This document shows, one piece after another, positions 24,601 to 36,600 of a stretch of DNA of 64,000 bases. Location: contig OZ038433.1 in NCBI GenBank assembly GCA_964036275.1, positions 13,354,446-13,418,445 on the forward strand, given 5' to 3'. The DNA comes from Litoditis marina (lineage: Eukaryota > Nematoda > Chromadorea > Rhabditida > Rhabditidae). The position numbers and the translations under genes were made by a program. The notes beneath the pieces are model-generated. The model was given only the letters and a program-made list of their open reading frames with translations. It was not told the origin of the DNA and ran no database searches. How positions within the stretch are numbered: the first letter of the stretch is position 1; the number at the start of each line of letters is the position of its first letter.

Positions 24601-27600
24601 AAAAGAATCCGTTGTGGCGAATTACACAACAAAATTGCTTATTGAGAGTTGAAAATTTTCGATTAGTTTTTCTAGAATACTAAGTTAACGTGACTTCTCA
24701 ATTTTCTTCTAGTATATACCAATTTTCTGATCTTATCGGAGCGCTTTAAGTGGTCGTCCGTTAGTTTCTCTGCTGTGTTGAAAGTCCTGATTATATCGGT
24801 TACAAGCCACCTCGAAGTTTTATACCAGGTAAAAGATTATTTCTCTGACGCAAAAAATCAGCCATCTGACAGTTTAAAGATTGCATTTCAGCTCGTGAAA
24901 ACAATTAAGTTGTATAATTTTTAATATCGGACAGTTCTCACCGTTGTCTTGATCTCATTGTGTAGAGCAGAAAGCGTAAAACGCTAGCCAAGTAGGGATG
25001 TCTAAATTCTTGCTCTTCGTCGCCTTCTTGGGGGATAACCACACTCTTGTCTTCCTTGAGACTTTCCAGATAGTTAGAAAAACCGACCAGTAGCGGGTGT
25101 TGCTCCAAAACTAGTTTTCTCCAGAAACGCAAATGGTTGTACAAGCCTTTCTCCAGATCTGAACCACATTTTAGTTATATAAACTAATCGAGACCTAATA
25201 TAGTCATAAATATAGCTTTGAAAACAAATTTTGAGGAGTGTGTTCCTGAAAATTAATGGTAAGCAAACTTAACAGTCGGTGTTCTGACTTAACGGTTAAC
25301 CTAAACCGTGCTATCGCGCGCAGCGCGGAGCGCTGTGCGAAATTTGTCTTTGGTTCGGCTAATGCGCGCTTTCATTTTTTTAGTTCACCCTCAAAAAGGC
25401 CCAAGCGTGCAAATCAAAACTTTCAATTATTTGTTGATATATGTACCTGTTCGAGGACGATAAACTTCTGTGTAATATACCTGCCGCCAGTCATCGGCAA
25501 GAAAGTCAAATGTGTGACAGTGCTCAGGTGGTACAAGAAAAACAGTGTGCACGGCACCCTTCACTGAAAACAGACACAGCTAAACTTTATATGTCAAAGT
25601 ATGATCAAACTATGCGTTAGTGTTTTCACTACATGTCCTAAAACACAACTATTCGGTCAATTCACGTTGTGCAGTAATTAACCCAATTTTTGAGTACGAA
25701 ATATAAGGTAATTAAATAGTTTATGGTACCATGCTATATAAATGGGGTTTGAAGGGTAACTGAGACGGTAATTAAATGATTGACGTTGTGACTTTGTGAT
25801 GAAAAAACTAACGCAGAAAGTGTTTGTCTTCCGGCTCTTCATAGGTTTCCTCTCTCTCGAGAACATTAGAGGCAACCGCGATGTCAGGTCGGTTCAGGTC
25901 GAGAATTGCGTTTTCCTGAAATTAAGAGGTTCTCCATGAAGCGAGTTTCCCGGAACTGTTTACACAACATATAAGAAACGTAACATGAATTTAGATGGAA
26001 AAGTTCACATTAATATTAAGCAACACAAATAATTTGCTTACAACTGAAATCAGTTACTTTAATCGGGCAATACGTGAAAGTTGTCATATTTTAACTGTTA
26101 AGAGCTCAAGGTAACAACTGCTCTCACCCCTCTCGGTCTCGGAATGGTCAGATCTGGTGGAATCTGATGGCTCTGTGACTTTTTGATCATCTGAAAATTA
26201 CAACTCTCATTTGTATCAATTGCACATGGAAACTGAAGTCTACTGTTCAGTTCAACTTGAATTCACAAACGATTCATCATAAGGTTTTTAGCTGTTTGAG
26301 ATTTTGTGTAGCTCTTCCTTCATACATAAAACATTTGACCTTAACCAACAATCCTATCGCGGGTTGATGGAGAACTAATAGATATTTTGTCTTTTGATCT
26401 AGTCCCTATGATAGTTCTGAAACGCTCTTATTTTCAGAAAAAGAAATACCGAAATTTCATGCATCTCTGACTTGTATGATAACATATCTGTATACTAATA
26501 TGCATTGTACTCTATGAGTTTTCCGATATCATAAAAAAAGTCGCGAGCTAACCTGCACCAGTTCTCGCACGTTCATCAACAGTTCTTGATTGACTTTTGT
26601 GGCATTAGCCAGATGCACACCAGCACTAGAAGTCACATCATGTACTACTGGGTTTTGTACAACAGTCTGAAATGGTAAATATAATTCATTTGAGTAATTT
26701 TTGGGTAATGGTAAGTGTTTAATTGTAACAGATGAAAACGTGGCAAAAACTTGAACATTGTCAGCTCGTAACTGTTATGAGCCCTGAACAAAAAAATATA
26801 TATTCTCCTCCCTCTCGATCTCGGAATGGCTAGATCTAATGGAATCTGATGGCTCTGTGACTTTTTGATGTGGGGGTCAATGATAAGTGTTCTAATCATG
26901 AAACTATCTCTGTGTACTCAAATACGTAACTCCGGAGAAGATAAAACTGTGTACCTTGTGCGTTAGTGGAACTCCCATTTCACGGAGTTTCTTCATAAAA
27001 TATTCTATTATTTCGAACTCATACTGTGTGCGAGCTTGTGGAATATCTCGGCAATCCAACTTTGCACCGCGCATGTTAACTGATATTTTCTCAGCCGCAT
27101 GACGCACAACCTGGAAAAGTTGAGAATATTCAATTTTGAAGTGTTTGATCTTCTGAACCGTTCTCACAAAAAAGAATCATCTTTCAGTGTCGTTTCAAAT
27201 ATTTTCTACTGCAACTAGAAGTTGTATTGGAAATTTCATGAACTGTTTTCTTATTCAATGCAAAGCTAAATTCTGAACTCTACAAAAAAGCGAAACTACA
27301 CACTATGCTCGAATACTAGTTGTAATAGTGAATCCAAATCGTATATATATACAGAACTTGGAGGTCTGTCTACGATTTTATTGCCAGCTGACAGTTTTTT
27401 GAGCCTAATGTAGAAGTCCGGGCCGGATTATAAAGGACTATACGCCTTACGTGGTATCCCACGGAAATATGTTGAAACGCATCAAAACGAAGTGAGAGTT
27501 TCCACAAGCAGACAGAGCGTATGTGTTTTATTGTACAAACTATCATTGAAATTTAAATAAGTAATGTATCATTGTTAGGATTCCAAAATTGCAAAAGAGG

Positions 27601-28875
27601 ATTGCGAGGTGGTGGGAGTTTATAAAAAAACACCTGGGAGTTTTAGGTTGTGAAGGGCAGTTATGATTTACATTAGCATAACCTCTACTCCTACAACACC
27701 TACAAAACTGTATTTTTCATTCAAAGCGTACTGTAGAAGTCTGAGCCAGATTGAAAAGCACTATGCGCCTGAAGTGGTATAAGACGGAAAAGTGATAAAA
27801 TTTCACTATGAGAGAAGGGAAGGAGAGAGAGAGAGATAGAGATAAAGAGAGGGAAGAGGAGTGAGAGAGAGAAAAAAAAAGTTTACAAGCAGAAATAAGC
27901 ATGTGCGTATTGATGTACACTTCGTCAATCGAATTAAACTCAGTTCTATAACATTCCAAAACCCGTGAAGTGTAGTTTGCATTCACCGTGGGATTACACG
28001 TAAAATTTCAAAACTGGGTTGCGAACGGGCTAGAGTTAACGAAAAAGCGTAAGTATTCAATTGTGAAGGGCAGTTATGATTTACATTAGCATGATGAAAT
28101 AACAACGTGTGTTTTTTTTATCCAACATTAGCATGTGATTATTACAGAGTGTTTTTTTTATTCAACTCTTATAGTGCATCCAAGTTAAAACAAAAATATT
28201 CATGATACTAACTCGTTTATTTTTATTTAGTACAAGAGACTTTCTATGTCTTTTTCGATTGAACTGACCCTATTCTGCTCCGATGTGAGACGATGAATAT
28301 ATAGATGATCTGCAATGCGTCCTTTATCGCTGCTCTGTCCACATACAATGCAATGGTAGCCACTCTCCGATTTCAATTTACTACCGAAGAAATCTGCAAT
28401 AAATATGGAAGTAATAATAACACTACGCGGTATGTACTTGCTGAAATCAAACCAGTTCTCTTAGGATGTTTAGTACTTTTGTTAGTTATGCACGTAGTTA
28501 TCGTAGAGGCTCGAGAGGTCATGGTTTGGTCCAGCCGGTTAGAGTGCGGTATAGGTATTTCTACAGAATGAAACACACGTTCTGGTCAGAAGTTAATCCG
28601 AAGTTAACTAACACACCGACATTACATTTTACAACAAACCTCACAGAATGGCTTAGTTAATTCGGAAACGTTCTCCATACAGACGCTACGTATACGATAC
28701 GTATTGATAAAGATGTGTAGAAAAAGTATGTTGATTTAAATCTACCTTGGGTGATTTCCACAGAACCACAGAGCATTCGTGCTCTATGCATGTCCAATAA
28801 AACTCTATTGTCGTTCTCAGCTTCGATCACACGCTTAGCCACACGCTCTTTATTCGAGCCAGGCTTTGACTCCAT
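13936..28875 (-). CDS. Tyrosine recombinase-like / SET domain fusion protein, copy 2
   Basis: I rebuilt about 32 minus-strand exons by splice phase: 27110-26955, 26666-26553, 26190-26128, 25915-25813, 25563-25447, 25158-24942, 24810-24720, 24542-24379, 23568-23438, 23251-23130, 22690-22534, 22372-22245, 22018-21865, 21789-21675, 21630-21520, 21371-21207, 21111-20972, 20821-20732, 19140-19060, 18940-18860, 18719-18614, 18515-18322, 17947-17828, 17168-17064, 16935-16858, 16625-16554, 16114-15945, 15869-15769, 15352-15255, 15023-14833, 14632-14542, 14177-13936. They give roughly 1350 residues: an unrecognised N-terminal part (about 600 aa), a recombinase-like core, an acidic run (EEEEEEE), a Ser/Pro-rich linker and a C-terminal SET domain. 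Phases agree throughout, except around 24720-24810 and between 21520 and 21371, where no clean AG/GT pair keeps frame. An exon at 28875-28748 beginning MESKPGS may be the start, but its phase-1 donor does not fit the next exon (phase 0), so one small exon is missing or it belongs elsewhere. Nuclear action on chromatin is inferred from SET alone. Confidence 0.7.
14350..14475. repeat. CT microsatellite in intron
   Basis: TCTC dinucleotide run, slightly interrupted, in the intron between the post-SET exon (14632-14542) and the last exon (14177-13936) of copy 2. Confidence 0.95.
14542..15869 (-). other. SET domain and short post-SET (copy 2)
   Basis: Four exons in consistent phase (15869-15769, 15352-15255, 15023-14833, 14632-14542). 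They read EVGLGVCAKTDLKKGD (start of SET, where families have GlGvfA...i.kGd.v), then VVLGRLINHSLEHAN (the RliNHS motif of the SAM pocket and pseudoknot), LMVYFKALKDIEAGR and LILFNYGAKY (the e.l.fnYG motif with the catalytic-pocket Tyr), then TCPCEECR, a compact Cys cluster like a post-SET zinc site. SET enzymes transfer methyl groups from SAM to lysine, usually on histones. The GRLINHS form resembles the SET8/SET-1 group, but I cannot assign a substrate. Confidence 0.85.
15428..15687 (+). mobile_element. tRNA-derived SINE-like element (unit 2 copy)
   Basis: Duplicate of the element at 151-410. Its TTA tail is one repeat shorter, which is the only length difference I found between the two large units. 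Confidence 0.7.
19244..20659. repeat. 157-bp minisatellite with palindrome core (unit 2)
   Basis: Copy of the array at 3970-5385, in the same intron of the second gene copy. It contains the one substitution I noticed between the two large units (T at 19859, A at 4585). Copy number is unchanged between the two arrays. Confidence 0.95.
21207..22690 (-). other. Tyrosine recombinase-like catalytic region (copy 2)
   Basis: Order on the minus strand: exon 22690-22534 has YNTNRNEIGKK, resembling box I (tGlRrsEl) with the first catalytic Arg. Exon 22018-21865 has RQFFLTYHGESL followed by LRLSGLKDQI, resembling the lfl...G..ls...f...aGi stretch that precedes box II. Exon 21630-21520 has VRHTTAQ (box II Arg-His) and then LLAGHSVV (the LGHs motif). 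Exon 21371-21207 has SWLHYRSD, placing a Tyr where the nucleophile would be. This order and spacing is that of Crypton and phage-integrase enzymes. The match is by eye only. Exon 21789-21675 inserts about 38 residues before box II, and the 21520-to-21371 junction has no good acceptor in the right phase. Confidence 0.55.
28748..28875 (-). CDS. Possible first exon of copy 2 gene, just outside the duplicated unit
   Basis: An ATG at 28875 opens 42 codons beginning MESKPGSNKERVAKRVIEAE and running to a good donor (CCAAG|GTAGAT) at 28748/28747. An AG sits just upstream (CACAG, 14 bases before the ATG), compatible with trans-splicing or with an internal exon. The donor leaves phase 1, while the next exon I can recognise (27110-26955) starts in phase 0, so at least one small exon is missing in between, or this is a different gene. 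Charged, helix-like composition; no known motif. Confidence 0.4.
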
Positions 28876-28879
28876 GATT

Positions 28880-30264
28880 CTAAATACTGTGAGTTGGAAA
28901 CAAATAGAGATAGGAAATATTACAACATTTCTGCAGGTGTTTTCGTTAAAGGAGGCACATATCTGTGCATCTGGAAAGAGCGGAGCAGTAAGCTACGAAA
29001 CGCACTACTTCTAGTGTGACAATGTAATGAATGAGGTAGTTGACTGTCCATGAACTTATCTAATTAAATATTATCTAAAGGTCAACCCCCCCCCCCTGTT
29101 GCGCATTACTCCTTCTCTTGAAGGGACCGTTCCTCTTTAATTTGAACGTTTAAGCTAATTAGTCAACATTGTTCACATTAAAAAACTAAAACCATTCATA
29201 TAAGTGTCAACTTCCTGTCTTGCTCCGTTTTCTCAAAAATGCGGCGCGAACACGCGCACGTACATACACCGCCGAGTTCACCTACGAACAAAATTTTCAA
29301 AATGTCCATAGAATTACAAAACCATATTCAAAACATGGCCAAAATTACCAATATGAAATATGTGAAAAAAAGATTTGTAAATATCATGAAAACTACGAAG
29401 CAGTGATAGATTAAGGATTGCAGCATTACAGTAACCCAAATCCTGTGGGCTTCTGTTTTGCTCCGTAATAATGTGGTTTTCTGAACTCTCTGTACGTAAT
29501 GTATGAACTTTCATCTCAAAACAGAATAAATGACTCTTCTCATTTTTCAAAAATTTCCTACATTGCACATTATAGAGGTACGGTCCCTTTGACGTGTTGG
29601 TGTCCATGTTGATTAATTGTGTGGTCATTCAACTATTCCACCAAAAACTATAGGAGGTCACCCATAACTATTTATTCTTGGAACGAAAAAACAAAAAACA
29701 GTGATTTCGATTGAACAAGCAATACTGTCGTTCACATGCTCTTTAACCGATACAGGTAGAATCTATCAAATCTACCCAGTTATGTTAACTATGTTTAAAA
29801 TGGCTGAAAAGCCGCACTGAACTATCGAAGCAGCGGTTGACCGAGAAAAACATGAAGTATAATGAAAACACTTTTTTGTGCTTGTTGGATACTCGAACAT
29901 GGTGAGAAACTTCCGAAACTTATTTGCATGCCTTCCCAATATCGTTCTATTCTTTCTGTTTAGTATCACAAATGTGAGCTATCTCTACAGTGCGGTGAAC
30001 CTTTTCGTTCTGTCAATTAACTTTAGCCACAAAGAGTTGCGAGCAGACACTGCTCGACTGTACAATCATTAATTAACGATCTTAACGAGCCGCTATCATG
30101 ATACACTGTGGAAAGAGCGTTGTATTGAATAGCTCTATCTGAAAATCATTCCCATAGTCGCCTTCTTGCTAGCTTGTTCCATTGAGTTACTATCTTCAAA
30201 AACTCAAGTAGTAATGCTGTATGTTCTTTTGCTCTGTACTTTTGCTACATCATATAGAATCACC
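28880..30264. other. Intergenic region, no gene supported
   Basis: AT-rich DNA with a short C run at 29088-29097. Small open frames on both strands (for example around 29314-29628 and 29878-30072) lack paired splice sites and protein-like composition. I see no convincing gene. Confidence 0.5.
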
Positions 30265-30760
30265 CGTTCCGATTTGTCGACTTTGACTGCCGCACTCCCA
30301 TTCATTTTGGTCACTTCGTGGGACTCCACGGAAACTTCCAAAAGCGATCTTCCTACTATAATAACGCATTAGGTCATCGCGATAGATCATAGAAATGAAC
30401 TAAATTAATAAACCGTGTGCTATTCTTTATTACTTGACTCTGACTGCCGAATTCCCACTCATTTTGGTCATTCCGTGGGACTCCACGGAAACTTCCAAAA
30501 ACGATCTTCCTAGTATAATAACGCATTAGGTCATCGCGATAGATCATAGAAAAGAATTAAATTAATAAACCGTGTGCTATTCTTCATTACTTGACTCTGA
30601 CTGCCGAATTACCACTCATTTTGGTCATTTCGTGGGACTCCACGGAAACTTGTAAAAGCGATCTTCCTACTATAATAACGCATTAGGTCATCGCGATAGA
30701 TCATAGAAATGGATTAAATCAATAAACCGTGTGCTATTCTTCATTACTTGACTTCACACA
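30265..30760. repeat. 157-bp minisatellite, three copies in inverse orientation
   Basis: The core GTGGGACTCCACGG occurs at about 30320, 30477 and 30634, again 157 bp apart, with the TAGGTCATCGCGATAGATCA block. This is the reverse complement of the arrays at 3970 and 19244 and lies outside the duplicated unit, between the SET gene and the coiled-coil gene. Confidence 0.93.
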
Positions 30761-30865
30761 CAAACAAAATCCACACACACAAACATATTTTTCCTGAATT
30801 CACTCTGTTTGAAGAATAAGAGTCGGCCTGTTCAGAATAAGGAGATCACTCAGTCGGTCGTCGGT

Positions 30866-32829
30866 ATGGCGGGCGAGGAACGGACAGATGGCGGGCAACC
30901 AGCGGGCGAGACCGGGGGGAGCCAAGAAGAAAATGTTAGTGTGACAAGGGAACAAATCGTCTTTGTAGTTTTATCTCAAAATGCGGTTCTTGGACGTTGG
31001 ACAATTATTGGACCGATTGGACGAAAAACCAGAGAAATTTTTTTTACTTGTGTCCCATAGAAAAAATTTCACTTGTTTCACCCACATGTGTCCCTTTTTT
31101 TGGAACTTGGTTAGTTCGGAGGTTCCACCAAACATGCTCATTGTTAACCGTTTTGGTGATGTAGACAGCTTGCGGTTGCGTTCGAAAGGAATTGTTTTTA
31201 CTAGCAACCGAATTCTTTTTTGCTCTGGGTCATTGGGCACGAAAAAATCGTTTCGAATGCACGTAATCTGACAGTTTTCTCAGGATTAGCATTCAGTCGG
31301 TTACTGAATGCTGTTAGTTTTCTCTGCTGAAATATTGGAACTGTATCAAAACATAATTCATATCCTTTTAGACTATACTTTATTTCAGAGCGCTTGGCGT
31401 GCAAAAAATCGATCGATTATTGACGAGGCTCGATTGGAATTCGACAAGGAGCTCGAAAACCTGCACAAGGTTCGTTCACTGTTCCTCAAATTTATTTCAG
31501 AGAGAGTTATAGTTTGTCTAGGAAAATGCAGTCGCGAAAAGTCTAGAACTGTATCGAATCTTGCGTTAGTCATTGTGACCCTTAACAGAATTGTTCTGTA
31601 CTGTATGAACTATACGCATGATACAAGAAGTGTAAATCAGAAGGTTTTTACATGAAGGTCTCGTAAAGCCGATGGTTTTGTGAGAAAAACCAAGGTCGAA
31701 ACGATTTTTGAGTTCATCTTTTACTGAGCACATTAATCGAAGTACAACAGCCAAAACGTCCTAGTGACACAAATATATTTCGTTGAAATGAATAATCTAA
31801 AGGAAATAACACACTCTCGTAACAGTTTGAGCTTAGCTCACATGAGCGATCCCTATATATTTGGTGTAAAATTTATAAATTCATGTCTCAAAAGATTCGA
31901 AGCAGGGCACTAACCGTTGTGCTATTAGAGCACATACCAGCAAGCTGTGGAATCCAAGACATGTGTGCCAGCGGAAAGTGAGATATACAGTAGCCTCCCG
32001 CTTTTCCGTTGGCAACGACTATATAGTTACCTTGAAGTGTCCCAGTTTGTTCACATAATAACTTTGTTTCAGTATCTGAACCAGCTGACCGATTCGAGAG
32101 AAGAAAGTTTTCTTTCGAATCTGGAGACCGCGGGAAAACTGGCTGGTCTAGCGCGGCTGGTAGGAGAGAAAATGGTGGAAAACTACAAGGAGGCAACTCA
32201 ACAAATCAGAGTCAGTTTGAAAAATAATATAATATAATAATACAATACATGGATGCAATGTAACATGGAACTTTTTACATTGGTAGATACTATGGTTACA
32301 GAAACAAAGGGCGTTTCTAGAAGTGAACTACGATAACAATATTGATAAAAATGAGAGTTGTACCAACAGTGAAAGAGTAGAAGGTTCAATATATTCAGCT
32401 TTACATATTGGGAGTAGTTTACATTTGCCCCCCACCCTGGTCGAAAATAGGTTGAAAAGGGCCCGTACTACAATCGCCTCCCACCTTTGGGGGGCGATTA
32501 TACAACATGCTTATTTACTGCAGGCTTGGGTTGAGTGGGGGGTGATTGTTCATCAGTTCCGGGTATGTACTATCACCCCCCCCCCCATTTTGTATTGTGG
32601 GGGGGGGGGGTGATTGTTCATTGCCAAAGATGTACAATGTCCCCCCACACATTTACCAATTACCCCCCCACCTTCACACGATTTTTCTAGGATTTCAATT
32701 AGGTGGGGCTAATAGTACCACGAGGGGGGTGATTGTTGGGTGGGGGGCGATTGTACATTTTTCCCTTCGTATTTTCAGGATGGGCTGAGCGAGAACATTC
32801 CGAGCTCCTCTGGAAACGAACTGAAGTGA
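30866..32829 (+). CDS. Small predicted coiled-coil protein, four exons
   Basis: Exons 30866-30934, 31389-31469, 32073-32210 and 32779-32829 all join in phase 0 with good sites (TTTCAG acceptors) and end in TGA, giving 112 residues. The N-terminus is Gly/Glu-rich (MAGEERTDGGQPAGE). Residues about 24-96 are charged and helical (DEARLEFDKELENLHK, then LTDSREESFLSN and LVGEKMVENYKEA) with heptad-like hydrophobics. The tail is Ser/Asn-rich. No signal peptide or membrane segment. Such short coiled coils occur as subunits of small complexes, but I do not recognise the family. The last intron contains the G/C homopolymer cluster at 32410-32760, and a SINE overlaps the second intron. Confidence is high that it is a gene, low for any role. 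Confidence 0.75.
31885..32026 (-). mobile_element. SINE-like element in intron of the coiled-coil gene
   Basis: Reverse-oriented copy of the family at 151-410: AGCAGGGCACTAACC...GCGGAAAGTGAGATATACAGTAGC...CGACTATA. The tRNA-like half lies on the left. Confidence 0.65.
32410..32760. repeat. G/C homopolymer cluster
   Basis: Runs of 6-13 C or G (CCCCCCCCCCCCC at about 32575, GGGGGGGGGGG at about 32600) alternate with TGATTGTTCAT and TACAATCGCC blocks. Similar runs occur at 41088-41142 (with TGATAGTACTATGAGG) and 49337-49347. Inside the last intron of the coiled-coil gene. Confidence 0.85.
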
Positions 32830-33647
32830 ACCGCTTATGGGTACAAGTGTTACACAGTACAGTTTTTGATTAACGATTGAATTACGACGGAATCAAGCTA
32901 CAAACATCAGTTTAGAGCTAAATGTAAATTATTGACTTCACGGTGTAATTCAGTTTTGGTCACACAAATCACATTCCTCCGTTATTGAACTTTTTCTACC
33001 AGAAAAATGGTTTTGTTACTCTGTTTAGTACGTATGCAGTATGAATGTAGTTTGTTGTTTGACCCCTATTGATCATTAAATTTTTAAATTCCACAATAAT
33101 ATTCCCTATACTTCTTTTCTCACTACTCAGATTAAATTCGTTTTTTTTCCTACAATTTCGACTTGTTCATATTGTTTACTACTAAGATTAAACATTCTCT
33201 GAGTCATTCATGTTTATTTCTTATCTAGAAGAACTCATAGAGTTTCAACGTGTTTTATATTTGTTGTAGTCGAGATAAATTTTCTTGCCAACTTTCTACT
33301 ATTTCCTCAGCACAGTTCTGAAAAAGTTCCATTTTTACACTTATTGAGACTTTTTCGATAGGAAGAACGCAACATTCAAAACTTCTCGTCTATGTATTGA
33401 ACACAGTATCTTAACGACCGAAAGGGTATTCCGTCAAACCTTGTTGAAATCGTCAAAATGTTCACTTCAAAGCCACGGTAAATCGCAGCGGGCCAGACCG
33501 GCATTTTACAGTATTGATGTTTCAGTATTGGTGAACTCTGTAGTTTGTAGTTTTGTCCTTTAAAGAATACAACCTCATCGGGCAAAGTTCATTCTCTGCG
33601 GGTCGACAACTGTTCACATGAATTGATCAGATCGGAGATGAGCTCTT
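32830..33647. other. Intergenic region between convergent genes
   Basis: The 3' sides of the coiled-coil gene (plus) and the phosphatase gene (minus) face each other here. AT-rich, with no open frame of coding quality; it presumably holds both 3' UTRs. Confidence 0.6.
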
Positions 33648-36600
33648 CTAACATCCCAATTTCGCTGCTTTCACTTCGTCGCGGAATTTGGTCAGCTTAT
33701 CCACAAACTTATCGGGACAGCGAGCCTGTAGTGAGAAAATCAATAAATCATTAAAGAAAGACGATTGTGTGGTCCAATCGCAACGCTTCAGTCCTTTAAA
33801 CTGCAATGCCCTTTTCAATTGCCGTTTAAAGGACCGTTGACACGAAGTTAGTCGACATAATCGTCCTGCTTCAACTCATTGGTCAGTCAAGAAAGTCGGT
33901 GAGGAGCAAAATTTTTATAGTTACGAACAAGCCCATAACTTTTATGATCATTTTGTTTTCCTTCTCATATAACGTTTTCAAGAGTTGCTATTCAGCTCTA
34001 ATTTCTAAGTATGTAAATGAGAAGAAGGTTGAAGAAGTATAGTGGGTGCCAAAGTTGAAGATTTCTGTCTCTTGCCGGAATCGATCCTGCCAGCAAAAGA
34101 TTCGTAGCAGGGCGCTAAGCACTGCGCTATCAAGGTACATAACCGTCAAACTTTGGAAGCGCAGACAAATGTGCGTACACAGCGGAAAGTGAGAATTATA
34201 GTATCCTTCCGCTATTCCGATGACGACGACAATGGAAACTCACATGGATATAGTCGAGGCAGCAGTCAACTAGAAAGACGAACTGGCCCTCCTTCTGGAT
34301 ACACGATGCACGCTGTTTACGCAGTGTCGTAATCAATTCGGCGAACTGGAAAAACGAAAGTAGGTAAAACGAGAGGAGACTGAGAATAGGTTCGAGAATA
34401 AGTCACGAGACAACACGTAGCTATCTTCAGAGAGGTATGGTCGCCCAGGCGAATTTGAAAATTGCAGCATCCATGACGTCATCAATCAATATCAATCGAT
34501 ATCGATTTTTCCTCATCGACGCTGCAATTTTTAAATCCGCCAGGGCGACCATACATCTCTCCCCGGCACCATTATCCCATATTGCGTTTCTCGCTCTGCC
34601 TTACTATTTCGCGTCACTCGTATCCCGACTAGAAGTATTAGCAGAGAAATAGTGTAAGTTCGAGGAGACACAGGATGAGATGAAGGTGCCGAGATTTTCT
34701 ACATACGTACTGATATCTGGAACTGGTTAAGTGGATTCAAACGTACATTGACATCGGATCCGTTCTTGAACAGTCTCTGGATGATGACGTCGATGAGAAT
34801 GATGGTTCCGGTCCTACCGACACCGGCGGAGCAGTGGATAACCACCGGACCAGATGCCAGGCGGTCCGCCTGAAGTGAGAAAATGAGACATTGTCGTCGC
34901 TAACGGAGAGGCGGGAGGGTACTGTATGTCTCAATTTCCGCTGTGCACGTACCCATTCCCCCGATTCCAAAGATGGTCAGCCATCGGCTCTCGTAACGCA
35001 GTGTTTACCTTATAGTTCTAAATACTTTGCTAGTAGGTTCGATCCCGGCGAGAGACATTACTGTATAGGTGTAGCCCGCCCTATATGGAACCCTCTAAAT
35101 GATGAAACGGCGAAATCTATAAACTTTCAACAATTCTTCGGAATACTAGAAACTCGAACCCCAAATTCAAATTCTGGAACAAAGCCAAAAACAACAACAT
35201 CAACGTTAGAAAATAACACATTTCTCCTATGGAAAAACAAAAAACACAACAAACCTTGGCCACCAGACGGAGGAACCGGAGAACCATTCTTCCGGACATT
35301 GGGAGGCCGTTGTTGGGCCAGTTCTGGACATGGATCATCTTGACTGAAACATTCAATTCGTGGAAGAGGAAAGAGAGGAATGGCCTATAGGAAAGAGATA
35401 GATAGAGAGCAAGAGTACGAGAGAGAGAGAGAGGAAAAGAGAGAAAGAAAGAGAGGGAGGGAGAGAGAAAGAGAGAGAGAAACTAACCAATGAGACTGTC
35501 CGAGCATCCCTCGGGCAGTACTTCCAGGGTGTAGACGGCGAACTTGTCCTCATCCTCCACCTTTTTGATGTTGACGAACATTTTCCCGTAGTTCTTGTAG
35601 GCGCCAGTGGTTCCCTCGGGCCAGTACTGGGCACACTTGGCCTTCCCGTCCTCCACCAACTACAATTACACAAAACAATGATCAAAATTACATAGACTAG
35701 AAGTTACTAGAAGTTAATTGGATAGTCACGTAAAGTAAGCATTCTAATGAGGAATCATGCACTTTGTCATTACACGTTCCTGAGTTCCGCTGTTTCCATC
35801 CTGTCTCACGTGTCTGTGAAATTGACTGACAAATATCCCCATCACCAATTTCACATTTCAATGGTATTTACAATATCATAATCACGAATACAGCTAAAAT
35901 TGAACTTGAAAATATGAACAGAGGCGATATTAATCAACCACGTTGTTCATTGATTGCAACGATTCACAACTTGGAAAATGTACACTCTCCATAGAAGTTC
36001 ATCCACGGTACACCATTTCGACCTTTTGACGTCTGCTGTATTCAGTGCAGTTGAAACGTGAAGTTGTGCATCAGAGTAAGATTAATGACATCCTTAAAAT
36101 GTGAGTGGTTCCAGGATGTGTTACACATGATACATAACGTGTTCGGTTATGTAGTCATGTGATCAAAACAAGAAACTACCTTTGTCAGATTGAGAATAGT
36201 TGGACATTGTTCCTGGAACACCATGCGCCAGAAATCTTCGATCGTTTTCTCCATGGGCGCCTGAAAGTGAATTCTGTATGTAGCCGGGTTTTTCGGTAAC
36301 TTTTTTCAGGTTACCTTAGTAGGTAACCGGTAAGTAACCTAAATTTGAAAATCGGTTACCTGTTTCCCTATCGCAATATGGGGTAATGTAGTTAGTTTGT
36401 ACGGTAACCTGATTTCAGTTTCAGGTTACCTACCAGTTACCTGATTTTAGCTTTAGGTTACCTACCGGTTACCTGTCAGGTAACCCGAAAAAAGAGATAC
36501 CAAAACAGGTTTGGCTACCTAAAATCCCGGTTAGATTAGAATTGGCGTAGAATTTCTTGTCATAACTCGGTGAAAAAGCAAAACAATTAGCTGTCTATAG

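Larger units (their letters stand above)
13439..28712. repeat. Unit 2 of the 15,274-bp tandem duplication (complete)
   Basis: The offset between the copies is exactly the distance from 13438 to 28712, so the units abut head to tail at 13438/13439. Bases 13439-15277 are the left part of unit 2. Their counterpart in unit 1 lies before the window. The unit carries almost all of one minus-strand gene, from its first recognisable internal exon at 27110 to the exon ending at 13936. The right breakpoint falls in the intron that follows the exon at 28748-28875. Confidence 0.93.

Noticed and set aside
34891..35343. 150-codon plus-strand frame
   Set aside because: Runs through a SINE-like element and the antisense of a phosphatase exon; no start context or splice sites.
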